A DNA stretch of 23,108 nt, taken from contig NWUY0300017162.1 of NCBI GenBank assembly GCA_004151065.3, positions 7,682 to 30,789 on the forward strand, read 5' to 3'. Within the stretch, counting starts at the first letter, position 1, and every line of letters starts with the position of its first letter. Both the position numbers and the translations under genes were made by a program. The DNA comes from Larix sibirica (Eukaryota; Streptophyta; Pinopsida; Pinales; Pinaceae). A model generated the notes under the pieces. That model made no database searches and was not told the origin of the DNA. It worked only from the letters and a program-made list of their open reading frames with translations. Below are positions 1 through 9,630 of the stretch, one piece after another.

Positions 1-738
1 GATTATTTGCACACCAAGATCTTCTATTAATAAAAGGTATGAATAGCTAACTGATACATAGTATCACAGAAAGATATCCCAAATGCGAACCCCCCATCCA
101 GTACATATTTCTATTTTTATAATTAATCTATACAACAATAGTAGCCTAACAATCTATCTAATTTTAGTCATCATAATTAAACTTTGAGTATAAATGGGCA
201 GATTCCATGTCGATAGGCAAGGGATCTCCCTTTACAATGCATTAAGAATTGATGACTATAACCAAAAGGTAACCAATCTGCTAAATCGAGTATTAATAAA
301 CCAAATCATTTGAATCATGCATGACGTTGAAATATCATAGAAATATCCCAACAACTAGTGACACATCGTAGTCAAATAAAAAACATGCTACAAAATGTGC
401 ACCATTGTTGCAAGACTAGCTCGTTGCTGCAAGACTAGCCTGTTGCTGAAAGACTGACTCATTGTTACAAGACTGGATATTTATCTACAAGAACAATCTC
501 ATAACACTGTCAGTCAAGTCATCATGTTAGTCTACATGAAATCCAACATTTCAGTTTATTCAAGAGAAATAAAACGATTAATATGAAAATATTTAACTAC
601 CTGGAGGTTGAAGGCTTGAGTGGGGTTTAATAAGCTACAAACAAGCAAAAGAAGCTAAGAATACGTCAATAGTCGATAAAACTAGTGGTGGAATGAGGCC
701 TTTTCCTGCAACAAAAAGGGTAAAACTAGAACCCTACA
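1..738 (-). mobile_element. 3' LTR of Ty3 (Tat/Athila-like) element, truncated by window edge
   Basis: Bases 1-484 align along their length with 15393-15877, with about 12% mismatches by hand count, and that second copy lies directly upstream of a primer-binding site, so both are LTRs of one family read on the minus strand. I place the upper end at 738: the plus strand there reads ...CCCTACA and is followed by a pyrimidine run that is a polypurine tract on the minus strand. The minus-strand LTR therefore starts TGTAGGG, and its partner ends TTTACA, a TGTA...TACA terminal inverted repeat. Adding the part seen only in the 5' LTR (14605-15392) gives a full length near 1.53 kb. The LTR supplies promoter and polyadenylation signals for the element. 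It is AT-rich and contains a 4 x 19-bp tandem repeat at 405-480. Confidence 0.85.
405..480. repeat. 4 x 19-bp tandem repeat inside the 3' LTR
   Basis: Four 19-bp units at 405-423, 424-442, 443-461 and 462-480 share the core TTGCTGCAAGACTAG with substitutions. The same array, more diverged, is in the 5' LTR at about 15797-15872. The core also appears as 15-bp units in the post-pol spacer at 3417-3476. Confidence 0.8.
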
Positions 739-750
739 TCTCCCCCACAC
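739..750 (-). promoter_or_regulatory. polypurine tract, plus-strand primer site
   Basis: The minus strand reads GTGTGGGGGAGA directly before the TGTAGGG start of the 3' LTR. A purine run at this spot is what primes plus-strand DNA synthesis in LTR retrotransposons. It is short and has two T residues, as expected for an old copy. It sets the upper LTR boundary. Confidence 0.65.
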
Positions 751-2617
751 CGAAGATATCGCATGCCCCTTATGCAATCAGAACATTGGCCTGCCAAAAT
801 TTCAAAAATCAGGACTCCTTATGCCGGCTGGACTTGTTTATCTGTGGCCACCTCTGCAAGGGTGTCTAATCATGTTCCAAAGGAAGGGAACCCCCCTAAG
901 GTTCCCCCTAAGGTTCCCTTAGGATGCAAAAATGTCAGTTGTCTGCACAAGATTTCATTCTAGTTTTCCAGGTTCTTAGCTTGGGTGTGCCACTTCTTTG
1001 ACAAGGCGATATCACCCCGATAATTCTCCTTCAGCTTCCCTATTTTCTCCAAAGACCGAATATTGATGGCTTCAATGTCTGGTAAGGAGAAATCGTTCTA
1101 ACATTGTAATCTCTTTGATTACCTCCTTCATTTCCTCAGGCTACAATTCCTTCTGGGGAGATTGAGGATCATCTATGCCAAGATTGATCTGCGTAATGGG
1201 TAATTATCCAACAAACCCTTCGCCCCCTCCTTTCCTAGCTCACCCTCTAATTCTCCTTGCAATTGTTGTTCAACCATTCTTTGATTTTCATGTCTACAAA
1301 CTTCCAATGCTCTATCCACAATTCTATTAAATGCTTGTGCCTCTATTATAGCAGTCTGCCATCCCGTCTCTAATTGTGGAGGTTCTAGAGTAGGGATCCT
1401 CAATAATCATCCTTCTTCACTAGCCATTTTTTTCTAAAATGATCTCCCCAAAACATTACTCGTTTCCCTTTTCAATGTCTGGATCCTGGTTACTCGTCAC
1501 GTGAGGAGGTGGGTCTCTGGAACAATGTTCTCAGTCCTTTTTCCTTTTACCTTCTTTATAATAGTCACTTCTAGCTCTAGTTCTTGAACCTTTGCACTGG
1601 CCTCCATATATTTACCACCCTCTACAGCGATGAACTCCTCAACATACTTGTCACTTTGCGTAGCGCTTCATCTTTTATTGAACTAGGCCTCCTCCTTGGA
1701 AACATGAATGTCTTCATCTTCCTTCGGCCTAGTTTCAATCTACATTTCATCACCTACCATAGGTTCCACCTATTGACATTTATCGTTCCCACACAGGTTC
1801 TTATCCACAGAGGACCCAACTCTCCTTCTCTATTTCTTTGAATTTTTATCCCTCTTCTTCCTTCATTGCCGAATTCCATTGTTGGACCCCTGAACCTCCT
1901 CTCCTTCCATGGCCACAACTTGACCCTCAGAAATTTTTGAAACATCCTCCCCCTAGTTCACAAAGTGATTCCTCTTTAGAAAATCTTCCCAAGTATATCG
2001 TCACTAGCTCAATACCTCACACATGATTATACAAATTAACCCATCATGAAGAAGGTTATGATCTCTATTTATAGTCTACTTCTGAGCACCATGGCCATTT
2101 TATTTAAAGAAATATTCAAATAAAAAGGTAGGTTCAAGGTTTTACTTCTAAATGGGCTCAAGAGCCAAATATGATATTGAAATGCAGAGCCAAATCGTCC
2201 TTCACATGTCACATATTTTTGCAATAAAAACAGAAGCCTCTGATATTTATTTCGTAGATTCCCTTGCGGCATTCCCTTTCCCCAGTTCGGATCTTGAGTA
2301 TCAGTATTACATGATGGAAGCCATAAATCCTCGTCGACTTCTTGGATTTTATACCAATGTTCACCCTCTTGAGGAAGTCCCGTGGGCTGAGCGATTAGAT
2401 CTTCCGTAAGATGTAACTTCACATCCCCAACTTGTACATGTTCCCCACTGATCCCACGGGCGAATGCTTTGGTTACTTGTTTATTATGACCCTGAAATAT
2501 TTCAAAGAGGGGAAACCACCCTGTCATTTCAATCTTGTCTCATGATTTGGGGTATTGATCCAATAGTGGGGATCCTTCTAGTTCAGTTATTATTTCTAAC
2601 CTCATAGATTCCCCCAT
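740..2617 (-). pseudogene. decayed post-pol ORF (additional ORF) of the Ty3 element
   Basis: Minus-strand coding sequence between the pol region and the 3' LTR. The likely start ATG is at 2617-2615, because a stop lies in frame shortly upstream. The frame is broken by a TGA at 2542-2540 (a CGA-to-TGA change would explain it) and continues open to 2069. Motifs seen are GWFPLFEIFQGHN, TEDLIAQPTGLPQEGEHWYK and YVTCEGRFGSAFQYHIWLL. After a frameshift near 2060 the sense continues (HDGLICIIMCEVL, YTWEDFLKRN). The last third (1403-1173 and below) is charged and coiled-coil-like, with AQAFNRIVDRALEVCRHENQ, and reaches nearly to the polypurine tract. The FQGH/TGLP/EGR-FG pattern resembles hypothetical proteins I recall from plant, especially gymnosperm, retroelements; the function is unknown. 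It would be about 600 residues intact. It is not recognisably an envelope protein: I see no signal peptide or clear membrane segment. Confidence 0.65.
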
Positions 2618-3179
2618 TACTAATGAATTTCCTTTCAAATCTCTAGTTTAACTCCCTTTCTTATGCTTGATGTGGTTGTGGATAGGAGGAGGCTGAGTAG
2701 AGAATGGTTGGAGAGGACAAACAAATGACTAGTTTTCAAGGGGTTAGATGAATGAGGAAATTCAATATCGCTCTGCGTTCCTAATAATCATATGATATAG
2801 GTGATGGATTACAATTATTGGTGATTCTTGGTCATGATAAATCATGACCGACTCGCACGATTTAAAGATGTCAAATTAATACAAACCATACCAATTACTA
2901 CTTAGACCAGTACTTCATCCCCTTATTAACTTCAAAATTTAGCACGCTCAACACATGATTTTTCTCTTGACAGCCAATTACATTCATATGCAGTGATGAA
3001 TCAGCTTAGGATCGACCCAAAACTTAATTTTGACAACGAGAACACAGATCGCTACATCATTAGAGGGAACATAAGTTTAATCAAAGGTGGTAGTGACTTC
3101 AATATTTTTATTAAACATGGGCCTAGTTACTTTGGTTTATAATTGAACAGGGTCATGTGTATATTATTAGTCCAGATGT
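2618..3179. other. non-coding spacer upstream of the post-pol ORF
   Basis: No supported gene. This is AT-rich sequence between the start of the post-pol ORF and the duplicated spacer. It belongs to the Ty3 internal region by position and has no partner elsewhere in the window. Short stop-ridden frames only. Confidence 0.6.
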
Positions 3180-3416
3180 ATCCTTAGCATGCTCATACAA
3201 TCATTAATTCCTCTTTAAATAAAAATAAACGTCAGGCTCATATAAACCTCATGACTTACCCTGATTGGATACACACGAAATCGAGGATGAAGTGGAACAC
3301 TTGTTGATAATAATTCTCTAAAGAGAACTTCTATATGGTTGAATTGTCCATCTACAGATGCTGCAAGATATCTTCGAAGTTACTTATTATCAATTTAGAT
3401 GTTTCCATATTTTTTA

Positions 3417-3476
3417 CTACAAGACCAGTTGCTGCAAGACCATTTGTTGCGGGACTAGTTGCTACAGGACTAGATG
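3417..3476. repeat. 4 x 15-bp tandem repeat in the post-pol spacer
   Basis: Four 15-bp units (3417-3431, 3432-3446, 3447-3461, 3462-3476) variously read CTGCAAGACCATTTG, TTGCGGGACTAGTTG and similar. The counterpart is at 4850-4909. The core GTTGCTGCAAGACTAG is the same as in the 19-bp LTR array. Confidence 0.75.
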
Positions 3477-4322
3477 AGATCACAAATTTGGCGCTATCAA
3501 GCATCTCTGGTTCTGGATCGGTTTCATGTTTCAATACCTATCTCTGTCGTGGTACCTCTACTACTATGGTTGAATTTCCAAAATCCTCATCTCATCCCTT
3601 CTTGTGCAATCTCATGGACATGAATAACTTGAGTTAATGTTGAATTTACTAGGGAGTCGTTGGATTACCAGCCCTTAATTAATGCTGTTAAGAAATGCGA
3701 GCCTCCTCACCACTAATTCCAGTGAGAACCAAGGCACTTATGATATATCCCAACATGTGTGAAAATGTAATGATGTCGAACCCCCTGTGGGACCCAACAG
3801 CCAGGGATCATTGGTGTATCCCCATTGTTGTTGACGAGCAGACCTGTCATTAAGGCATATAGGCCTCAAGGCATCTTATTAACTCTGGTCTCGAAACCCA
3901 AAAAAGGTGTTGGTTTTGATGGGCCAAGACTACTGGAAGGAAGGCCTTAATGTATCCTTCATCAGTCCAACGCGAGTACACAGAAGTTTTATTGCAAATA
4001 GAAATGTAAATTGGGAATCCCATCAGCCAAAAGATGGGTAGGAATCTACTATCCTATGGATTTTTATCGATCCTGGGAAGTTGATGCTCTCCATATTTCA
4101 ATTTTAGAGAGTCTAAAAGCCTGAAGAAGACTCCAGGGGGATCCTTTTCCATAAATAATATACCAGGCCTGTATAAAGGAATAATCCTATACCTAAAAAA
4201 TTCCTTTCTCATTGTTTAATGAGCACGAGAAAAGCAAAGTAAGCTCAATTTAGTTTTTCTATAGAAAATCAAGAAGAAGCAGTAGGAGGAGCATCCCCCC
4301 TATCCACCAATTCTATATCACT

Positions 4323-4432
4323 CTATTCCAATATTCCCTTAATAAATTCCTCCCTGGACTTGGATTTCTGATACAACTTGATCCTATGCCCACTAACCAA
4401 GAAGGTTACCTTCCCGTCATCTATAGTTTTTA
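4323..4432 (-). pseudogene. integrase C-terminal fragment, duplicate copy
   Basis: The minus strand encodes the end of the Ty3 integrase: DDGKVTFLVSGHRIKLYQK, then SKSREEFIKGILE and a stop. It differs from the longer copy at 5756-5865 by P-to-S and L-to-I changes. The coding sequence is cut at 4432, in the middle of the GPY/F-type C-terminal domain, where a foreign LTR piece begins. It is a fragment only and cannot be functional. Confidence 0.85.
4365..4382 (+). repeat. 18-nt exact direct repeat, unit 1 (unit 2 at 4434-4451)
   Basis: TTTCTGATACAACTTGAT occurs here in the integrase tail and again at 4434-4451, exactly at the break where the LTR fragment starts. A short out-of-place copy at a junction suggests template switching, filler DNA from end joining, or a chimeric assembly contig. 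Confidence 0.8.
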
Positions 4433-4448
4433 GTTTCTGATACAACTT

Positions 4449-4611
4449 GATGGCTTCTATTACTTCAATCGAATAATCGGTTACAATCCGAAATGCAAAG
4501 AAATGTAAACAAATAAACTAGTCATCCTTAGCCTGATACAATATACAGAAGTAAGTGTGTGTTCTCTCAGTGTGAAACCCTCTCCTCCTCTCAGTATTCT
4601 ACTAAATGCTA
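4449..4611 (-). mobile_element. fragment of element-2 LTR
   Basis: 163 bp matching 15966-16128 with about four mismatches. This is much closer than the two LTRs of the tandem array are to each other. It lies in the same orientation as that LTR. It is joined on the left to the truncated integrase tail (shared GAT at the junction) and ends on the right at the single N at 4612. No PBS or internal sequence accompanies it. Confidence 0.85.
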
Positions 4612-4612
4612 N
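4612..4612. other. single ambiguous base at a duplication junction (likely assembly gap)
   Basis: The N separates an LTR fragment from a sequence that restarts at the equivalent of base 3180. The sequences on either side are not continuous with any other copy, so this is probably a contig join of unknown true length rather than one unread base. Confidence 0.7.
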
Positions 4613-5865
4613 ATCCTTAGCATGCTCATACAATCATTAATTCCTCTTTAAATAAAAATAAACGTCAGGCTCATACAAACCTCATGACTTACCCTAATTG
4701 GATACACACGAAATCGAGGATGAAGTGGAACACTTGTTGATAATAATTCTCTAAAGAGAACTTCTATATGGTTGAATTGTCCATCTACAGATGCTGCAAG
4801 ATATCTTCGAAGTTACTTATTATCAATTTAGATGTTTCCATATTTTTTACTACAAGACTAGTTGCTGCAAGACCATTTGTTGCGAGACTAGTTGCTATAG
4901 GACTAGTTGAGATCACAAATTTGGCGCTATCAAGCATCTCTGGTTCTGGATTGGTTTCATGTTTCAATACCTATCTCTATATTGGTACCTCTACTACTAT
5001 GGTTGAATTTCCAAAATCCTCATCTCATCCCTTCTTGTGCAATCTAATGGACATGAATAACTTGAGTTAATGTTGAATTTACTAGGGAGTTGTTGGATTA
5101 CCAGCCCTTGATTAATGCTATTAAGAAATGCGAGGCTCCTTACCACTAATTCCAGTGAGAACCAAGGCACTTATGATATATCCCAACATGTGTGAAAATG
5201 TAATGATGTCAAACCCCCTGTGGGACCCAACAGCCAGGGAGCATTGGTGTATCCCCATTGTTGTTGACAAGCAGACCTGTCATTAAGGCATACAGGCCTC
5301 AAGGCATCTTATGAACTCTAGTCTCGAAACCCAAAAAAGGTGTTGGTTTTGATGGGCTAAGACTGCTGGAAGGAAGGCCTTAATGTATCTTTCATCAGTC
5401 CAACGTGAGTACGCAGAAGTTTTATTGCAAACAGAAATGTAAATTGGGAATCCCATCAGCCAAAAGATGGGTAGGACTCTACTATCCTATGGATTTTTAT
5501 CGATCCTGGGAATTTGATGCTCTCCAGATTTCAATTTTAGAGAGTCTAAAAGCCTGAAGAAGACTCCAGGGGGCTCCTTTTCCATAAATAATATACCAAT
5601 CCTGTATAAAGGAATAATCCTATACATGAAAAATTCCTTTCTCATTGTTTAATGAGCATGAGAAAAGAAAAGTAAGCTCAATTTATTTTTTCTACAAAAA
5701 ATCAAGAAGAAGCAGTAGGAGAAGCATCCCCCCTATCCACCAATTCTATATCACTCTATTCCAATATTCCCTTAAGAAATTCCTCCCTGGACTTGGGTTT
5801 CTGATACAACTTGATCCTATGCCCACTAACCAAGAAGGTTACCTTCCCATCATCTATAGTTTTTA
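4613..5865 (-). repeat. duplicated segment, copy 2 (integrase tail plus post-pol spacer)
   Basis: Partner of 3180-4432. This copy continues without a break into the main integrase sequence, so it is the one collinear with pol. It holds the 15-bp tandem array at 4850-4909. At many mismatches copy 1 has CG where copy 2 has TG or CA, which suggests more CpG decay here. Between the integrase stop and 4613 I find no convincing gene; the 100-codon plus-strand frame is dealt with under rejected items. Confidence 0.9.
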
Positions 5866-7120
5866 TCTTGACAGATCCATTATCAAAGACCTCTACAACC
5901 TCATAGGGGCCAAGCCAATGTGTGTTAAACTTTCCTTTAAAAATTTTGAATTTAGAATCAAATAACAAGGCACAATCCCCTACTTTAAATTGTTTCTTCT
6001 TAATGTATCTATCCTGCCACCTAGCTCTCTACTGCTAAACAAGGTCTGTATGTTTAACAACATATTTTCTGATCTCATCCAGCTCATTAAGCTGTAAAAT
6101 TATATGATTATGTGCCTCTGTAATATCTATACCCAATTCAACTGCCATTTTAAATGTTTTTATCTGAAATTCAATTGGTAACAAGACCTATTTCCCATAG
6201 ACCAATTCATAAGGGGAAAAGCCAGTAGTGTCCCTCCATGTAACTCTATAATCCCATTAGGAATACAGGAGCCTATCTGACAAATCTTTCTTATTCAATT
6301 GTATAGTCTTGGTCAATATTGCTTCCAATACCTTATTCGTCAACTCCACTTTCCCATTGGATTGTGGATGGTATGGAGTATATTTGCAATGAATAATCTT
6401 ATACTTCCGACTGATTTCCCACATAAGCTTAGAACTAAATTGAGCACCTTGGTCAGTAACAATTTCCCTAAGTACCCTGAATCGAACAAAAATGTTATCA
6501 AACAAGAAATCTACTACTACCTTTTCTATAGCCCTGGGTACTGCTTTCGCTTCTACCCACTTGGTGAAATAATCTGTTCAAACCAAAATATATTTCTTAG
6601 CTTGAGAGGGAGGACTAATAGGTCCCACAAAATCTAGGGCCCATTTCTCAAAAGGCTTCATAAGGACTAGTGGTTGATGTGGCATCTCATTTGTTTGGTC
6701 TGGGAAACCCATCCTTTGACAACTGTCACAACTCCGAACATACTCCTTTGTATCTTTAAAAATATTTAGCCAATAATAGCCTGAGTGGAGGATTTTGTGA
6801 GTTGTTCATTTGTATGCAAAGTGCCCTCCATAGGGCTCATCATGACAAGCTCTCAGGATGTCATATGCTTGATATTCCCTTACACACCTTTGAGTGATCA
6901 AGTCAGGGCATGTGTAGAACAAATCTCCTTTAATCCAGGAATATGGAGTACTTTGTTTAATGATTATCCTCTTCTCTTTTGGTGAGAGATGGGGTGGAAA
7001 TTTCCCTGCAACAAGATATTTATCCACATATGCAAACCATGGCGATTTAACAGAAATAGCAAATAGATTCTCATCGGGAAAACTGTCATCAATAGGATCG
7101 GTCTCACCTTCATGACTCAA
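5756..7120 (-). pseudogene. Ty3-type integrase (pol C-terminal part), decayed
   Basis: Integrase inserts the element's cDNA into the genome. Read on the minus strand, the order is as follows. An N-terminal zinc-binding HHCC domain runs from about 6850 (ACHDEPYGGHFAYK, later VRSCDSCQRMG). The catalytic core has its first Asp in FEKWALDFVGPIS, its second Asp in IVTDQGAQFSS and its Glu in HPQSNGKVELTNK; the second Asp and Glu are separated by 35 residues, the classic D,D-35-E. The C-terminal domain has WLGPYEVVEVFDNGSVKIK and ends KPKSREEFLKGILE-stop at 5756. There is no chromodomain, which fits a Tat/Athila-type lineage. All catalytic residues are kept, but in-frame stops (after AYK, in ILV-stop-TDYF, after LLYS, in YGK-stop-VLLP) break it. 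Most of these could be single C-to-T or G-to-A changes. It continues from RNase H in the same polyprotein. Confidence 0.9.
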
Positions 7121-7430
7121 CCTCGATAAAAAGTTAGCTACCTAATTTTCTTTCCCAGGTCTACCTACTATAGTGATGTCAAATTCTTGGAACAGCAATA
7201 GCCACCTAGTGATCCTCCCATTGGTGAAAAATTTATTCATAAGGTACCTTATCGTTGAATGATATGTATGTACAAATACCTCATATCCTGTAATGTAGTG
7301 CCGAAATTTATTGATCGCATAGACTACCACTAGGAATTCCTTCTCAGTCACTGTGTAATTTAATTATGCTGAGGCTAAATTCTTACTTATAAATTAAATA
7401 GCATGGGTTAGAAAATATTCATTTTGTCCT
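7121..7430 (-). pseudogene. Ty3-type RNase H domain, decayed
   Basis: RNase H removes the RNA strand from the RNA-DNA hybrid during reverse transcription. The minus strand shows TEKEFLVVVYAINKFRHYIT, then VHTYHSTIRYLMNK, then RWLLLFQEFDITIVGRPGKE, the usual order linking RT to integrase in Ty3 elements. Relatives normally have HTDHS at the third motif; here a GAT-to-TAT change gives Tyr, which removes a catalytic carboxylate. A TAG follows PGKEN, and further stops sit between RT and this domain (around 7355-7420). It is plainly inactive. Confidence 0.85.
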
Positions 7431-8345
7431 CATACTTCACCTATAGCAGAATCTGAGGCATCCATAAAAATATGAAAAGGAATCCTCCATTCTGGGCCTC
7501 TCAACGCTGGTGCTGAAGAAATATTTTCCTTCAGTACATCAAATTCTTGTTGGCATTCATCATTCCAGCAAAATTCAGATTCTTTTGTCAGTAATTTAAA
7601 TAGGGGTAGCACTATCTTAGTAAAATTTTCTATCAAGCGCCTGTAATAGCCTACATGTCCCAAGAAAATTCTAACTCCCCTCTTATTAATGGGCGGTGAC
7701 ATCTTCACAATCACTTCAATCTTTTCCAGATCTACCTTGATTCCTGCAAAAGACACGTGGTGACCCAAGGAAATACCTTCAGTCATAATCCTAAAGCACT
7801 TTTCATGACTAAATGAAATATTTGTCTCCCTACATCTTTGTAACACCTTTTCAAGATTTGATAATGCCTCTTCAAAAGAATCACCAATAATAGTAAATTC
7901 ATCCATATATATCTCAACACAATCATGCAAAAGATTAAAGAAAATACCGAGTACTACCCTTTGAAATGTGGCTGGTACATTACATAAACCAAATGGTAAT
8001 ACCTTGTATGCATATGTGCCCCAGGGACATGTAAATGTTGTCTTATCCTGGTCTTCTGGGGCGATCCAGATCCGGTTATAACCACTGAAGCCATCAAGGA
8101 AAGAGAAGTATTTCTTCCCTGCTAGAGTATCTAGAACCTGATCTATAAAAGGCAAGGGAAATAATATTTCATTGTAGCTTTGTTTAACTCCCTATAATCT
8201 ATGCACACCCTCCATTTTTCATTCTTCTTGGGGACAATTACCAACGGAGACATCCACTGACTATCTGAGATAGGGTAAATAAACCCTACATCTAATAATT
8301 TTTGAAGCTCTTCCTTTACAATTCTCTTAAGGCTTGATTCATTCG
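7430..8345 (-). pseudogene. Ty3-type reverse transcriptase, copy A, decayed
   Basis: Copies element RNA into cDNA. In minus-strand order: VGFIYPISDSQWMSPLVIVP, KWRVCIDYRELNKAT, a frameshift near 8162, then FIDQVLDTLAGKKYFSFLDG, EDQDKTTFTCPWGTYAYKV, LPFGLCNVPATFQR, VEIYMDEFTIIG and FLGHVGYYRRLIENFTKI. These are RT motifs 1-7 of Ty3 elements, followed by the thumb/connection part. The catalytic YMDD box reads YMDE (GAT GAA), losing the second metal-binding Asp. An upstream TAG (in ARPVR-stop-PQ) also breaks the frame. The FTCPWGTYAY and LPFGLCN-PATFQR wording fits the Tat/Athila group. Confidence 0.92.
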
Positions 8346-8693
8346 GATTTGTGGCTATCTCACGGGTCTAGCATTTTCTTGTATATAGATGTGACAAATG
8401 AAAGTGTCTGGATGAATACCCCTCATATCAATGTATTCCCAAGCAAAGACATCTGAGAATTTCTTCAATGTTTGAATTAATTGGTTTTCTCGTGTATTAT
8501 TTAAAGCATAATTTATATTTAAAGATTTCCCAGGAAAAAATTCCACTATTTTACTACCACATTCAGTCATTGAGTATACTGGGAATGCTGATGAAAATGC
8601 AGAATTAAATTCCTCTACTAAGCATTCTTCTTGAAAGTTTTGTTTTAGGAGATTATCAATAAAGTCATAGCCATGAGTTGCCTGCCCCCCCAA
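8346..8693 (-). pseudogene. protease-RT linker of pol, copy A
   Basis: A 112-codon open stretch on the minus strand joining protease to reverse transcriptase, with KKFSDVFAWEYIDMRGIHPD near its end, the conserved segment just upstream of RT in Tat/Athila-like pol. It ends at a TAG after ENARPVR, where the second copy (11165-11377) reads on as RQPQRRMNPSLREIVNEELK. That comparison shows the stop is a decay mutation, probably CAG to TAG. Confidence 0.8.
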
Positions 8694-8799
8694 AATACTG
8701 AAGAGAATCTGGATTAGAAATGTAATTGTTAATCAGATTGTCTTCGGAATTTTCCTTGAAACTCATGGCTTGAGATATAGTTAAAATAGGGTGGACTAT

Positions 8800-9630
8800 T
8801 TACTCAACATCATCATCATCATCATTAAGACATTGGTTGCATTCTTGATCAATAATACACTTAGCAGGGGGGTAAAGGGTAATATGTTTTGTATATGTTC
8901 CTTGTGTGATAGTCATATTCCCAGACCTACAGCTGATAAAAGCATCTACTGTGGCCAACCATGGTCTTCCTAAGATGAGAGGATGGACCCCCAAGTTGGT
9001 TTTTGGTTGTAGGACGTAGAAATATGCAGGGCACTCCCAGGAATCAAGGGAAATAATAACATATTCCAACACTCCCTCTGGCTTAATCTTTGATCTATCG
9101 ACCAATTCCAAAATAGTGGGGGTGGGAAGAAGATCATATGATCCTATCCGGGAAAATGTATCTAATGTCATCACATTGATGGTTGCACCCAAGTCAATCA
9201 GAGTATGTTTGATGGGGTGATTATTGATGAAAGTTGTTACTACTGGAATTCCAGGGTCTGCATATTTCTCTATGGAGATATGGGTAGACATCAAACTTGC
9301 CAACTTTCCTCCTACTTGGATGGTTGAAGGGTTCTTTCTTTGTCTTCCAGGTTTCTTGATGCACAATTGTTTTACTGCTTTGGCGTAAATTGGTATATCT
9401 TTTATTGCCTGTAGCAGGGGGATCTTTATGCATAAATTCTTAAGCTCAGAGACAAAATCAAATTCAGGTGGAGTGATCAGTTCTTTTATTTCTAATATTT
9501 TAGGGAAGGGAGGTGGAATTGGGGAGGAAGGAATGTGATCCTATGGGGGGGTGATTCCATATTAATTGGTAATTTATTGGAATATCATCCTCCTCAATAT
9601 CCTCTATTCGTTATGTAGTTTTTGTTCCCA
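8800..9630 (-). pseudogene. retroviral-type aspartic protease region, copy A
   Basis: The protease matures the Gag-Pol polyprotein. The minus strand encodes KKPGRQRKNPSTIQVGGKL, then TTFINNHPIKHTLIDLGATI with the flap and core following, then HPLILGRPWLATVDAFISCR, and an acidic CLNDDDDDVE tail made by a run of ATC/CAT triplets (about 8808-8828). The catalytic motif is DLGA rather than D-S/T-G; DLGA is usual in Tat/Athila plant elements as I know them, so it need not be a defect. The LILGRPWL segment is the second hallmark of the fold. The part above 9366, on towards 9630 (FDFVSELKN region), is in broken frames. Confidence 0.85.

Larger units (their letters stand above)
3180..4432 (-). repeat. 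duplicated segment, copy 1 (integrase tail plus post-pol spacer)
   Basis: Matches 4613-5865 at a constant offset of about 1433 bp with roughly 45 mismatches by eye (about 96% identity). In element sense it begins within the integrase C-terminal coding region and runs into the spacer before the post-pol ORF. The upper end (4432) is an abrupt break, after which a short repeat and a piece of an unrelated LTR follow. The lower end of the match coincides with an N in the other copy, so its true extent is unknown. Confidence 0.9.

Noticed and set aside
405-480. CRISPR-like short repeat array
   Set aside because: Units are directly adjacent with no spacers, lie inside a plant LTR, and are imperfect tandem copies.
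763-963. Small plus-strand ORF of 66 codons
   Set aside because: It is antisense to the end of the post-pol ORF and contains a 14-bp microduplication (about 892-921); no supporting start context or conservation.
740-2617. Retroviral-type envelope gene
   Set aside because: The position fits, but no signal peptide, transmembrane helix or cysteine pattern is visible.
3335-3637. 100-codon plus-strand ORF, repeated at 4768-5070, possible antisense gene of a Tat-type element
   Set aside because: It occurs twice only because the segment is duplicated. The base differences I compared between copies mostly change the amino acid, giving no sign of selection, and part of it is the 15-bp tandem array.
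5756-5968. Chromodomain at the integrase C-terminus
   Set aside because: The frame ends shortly after the GPY-type module (KGILE-stop), with no aromatic-cage chromodomain motif.
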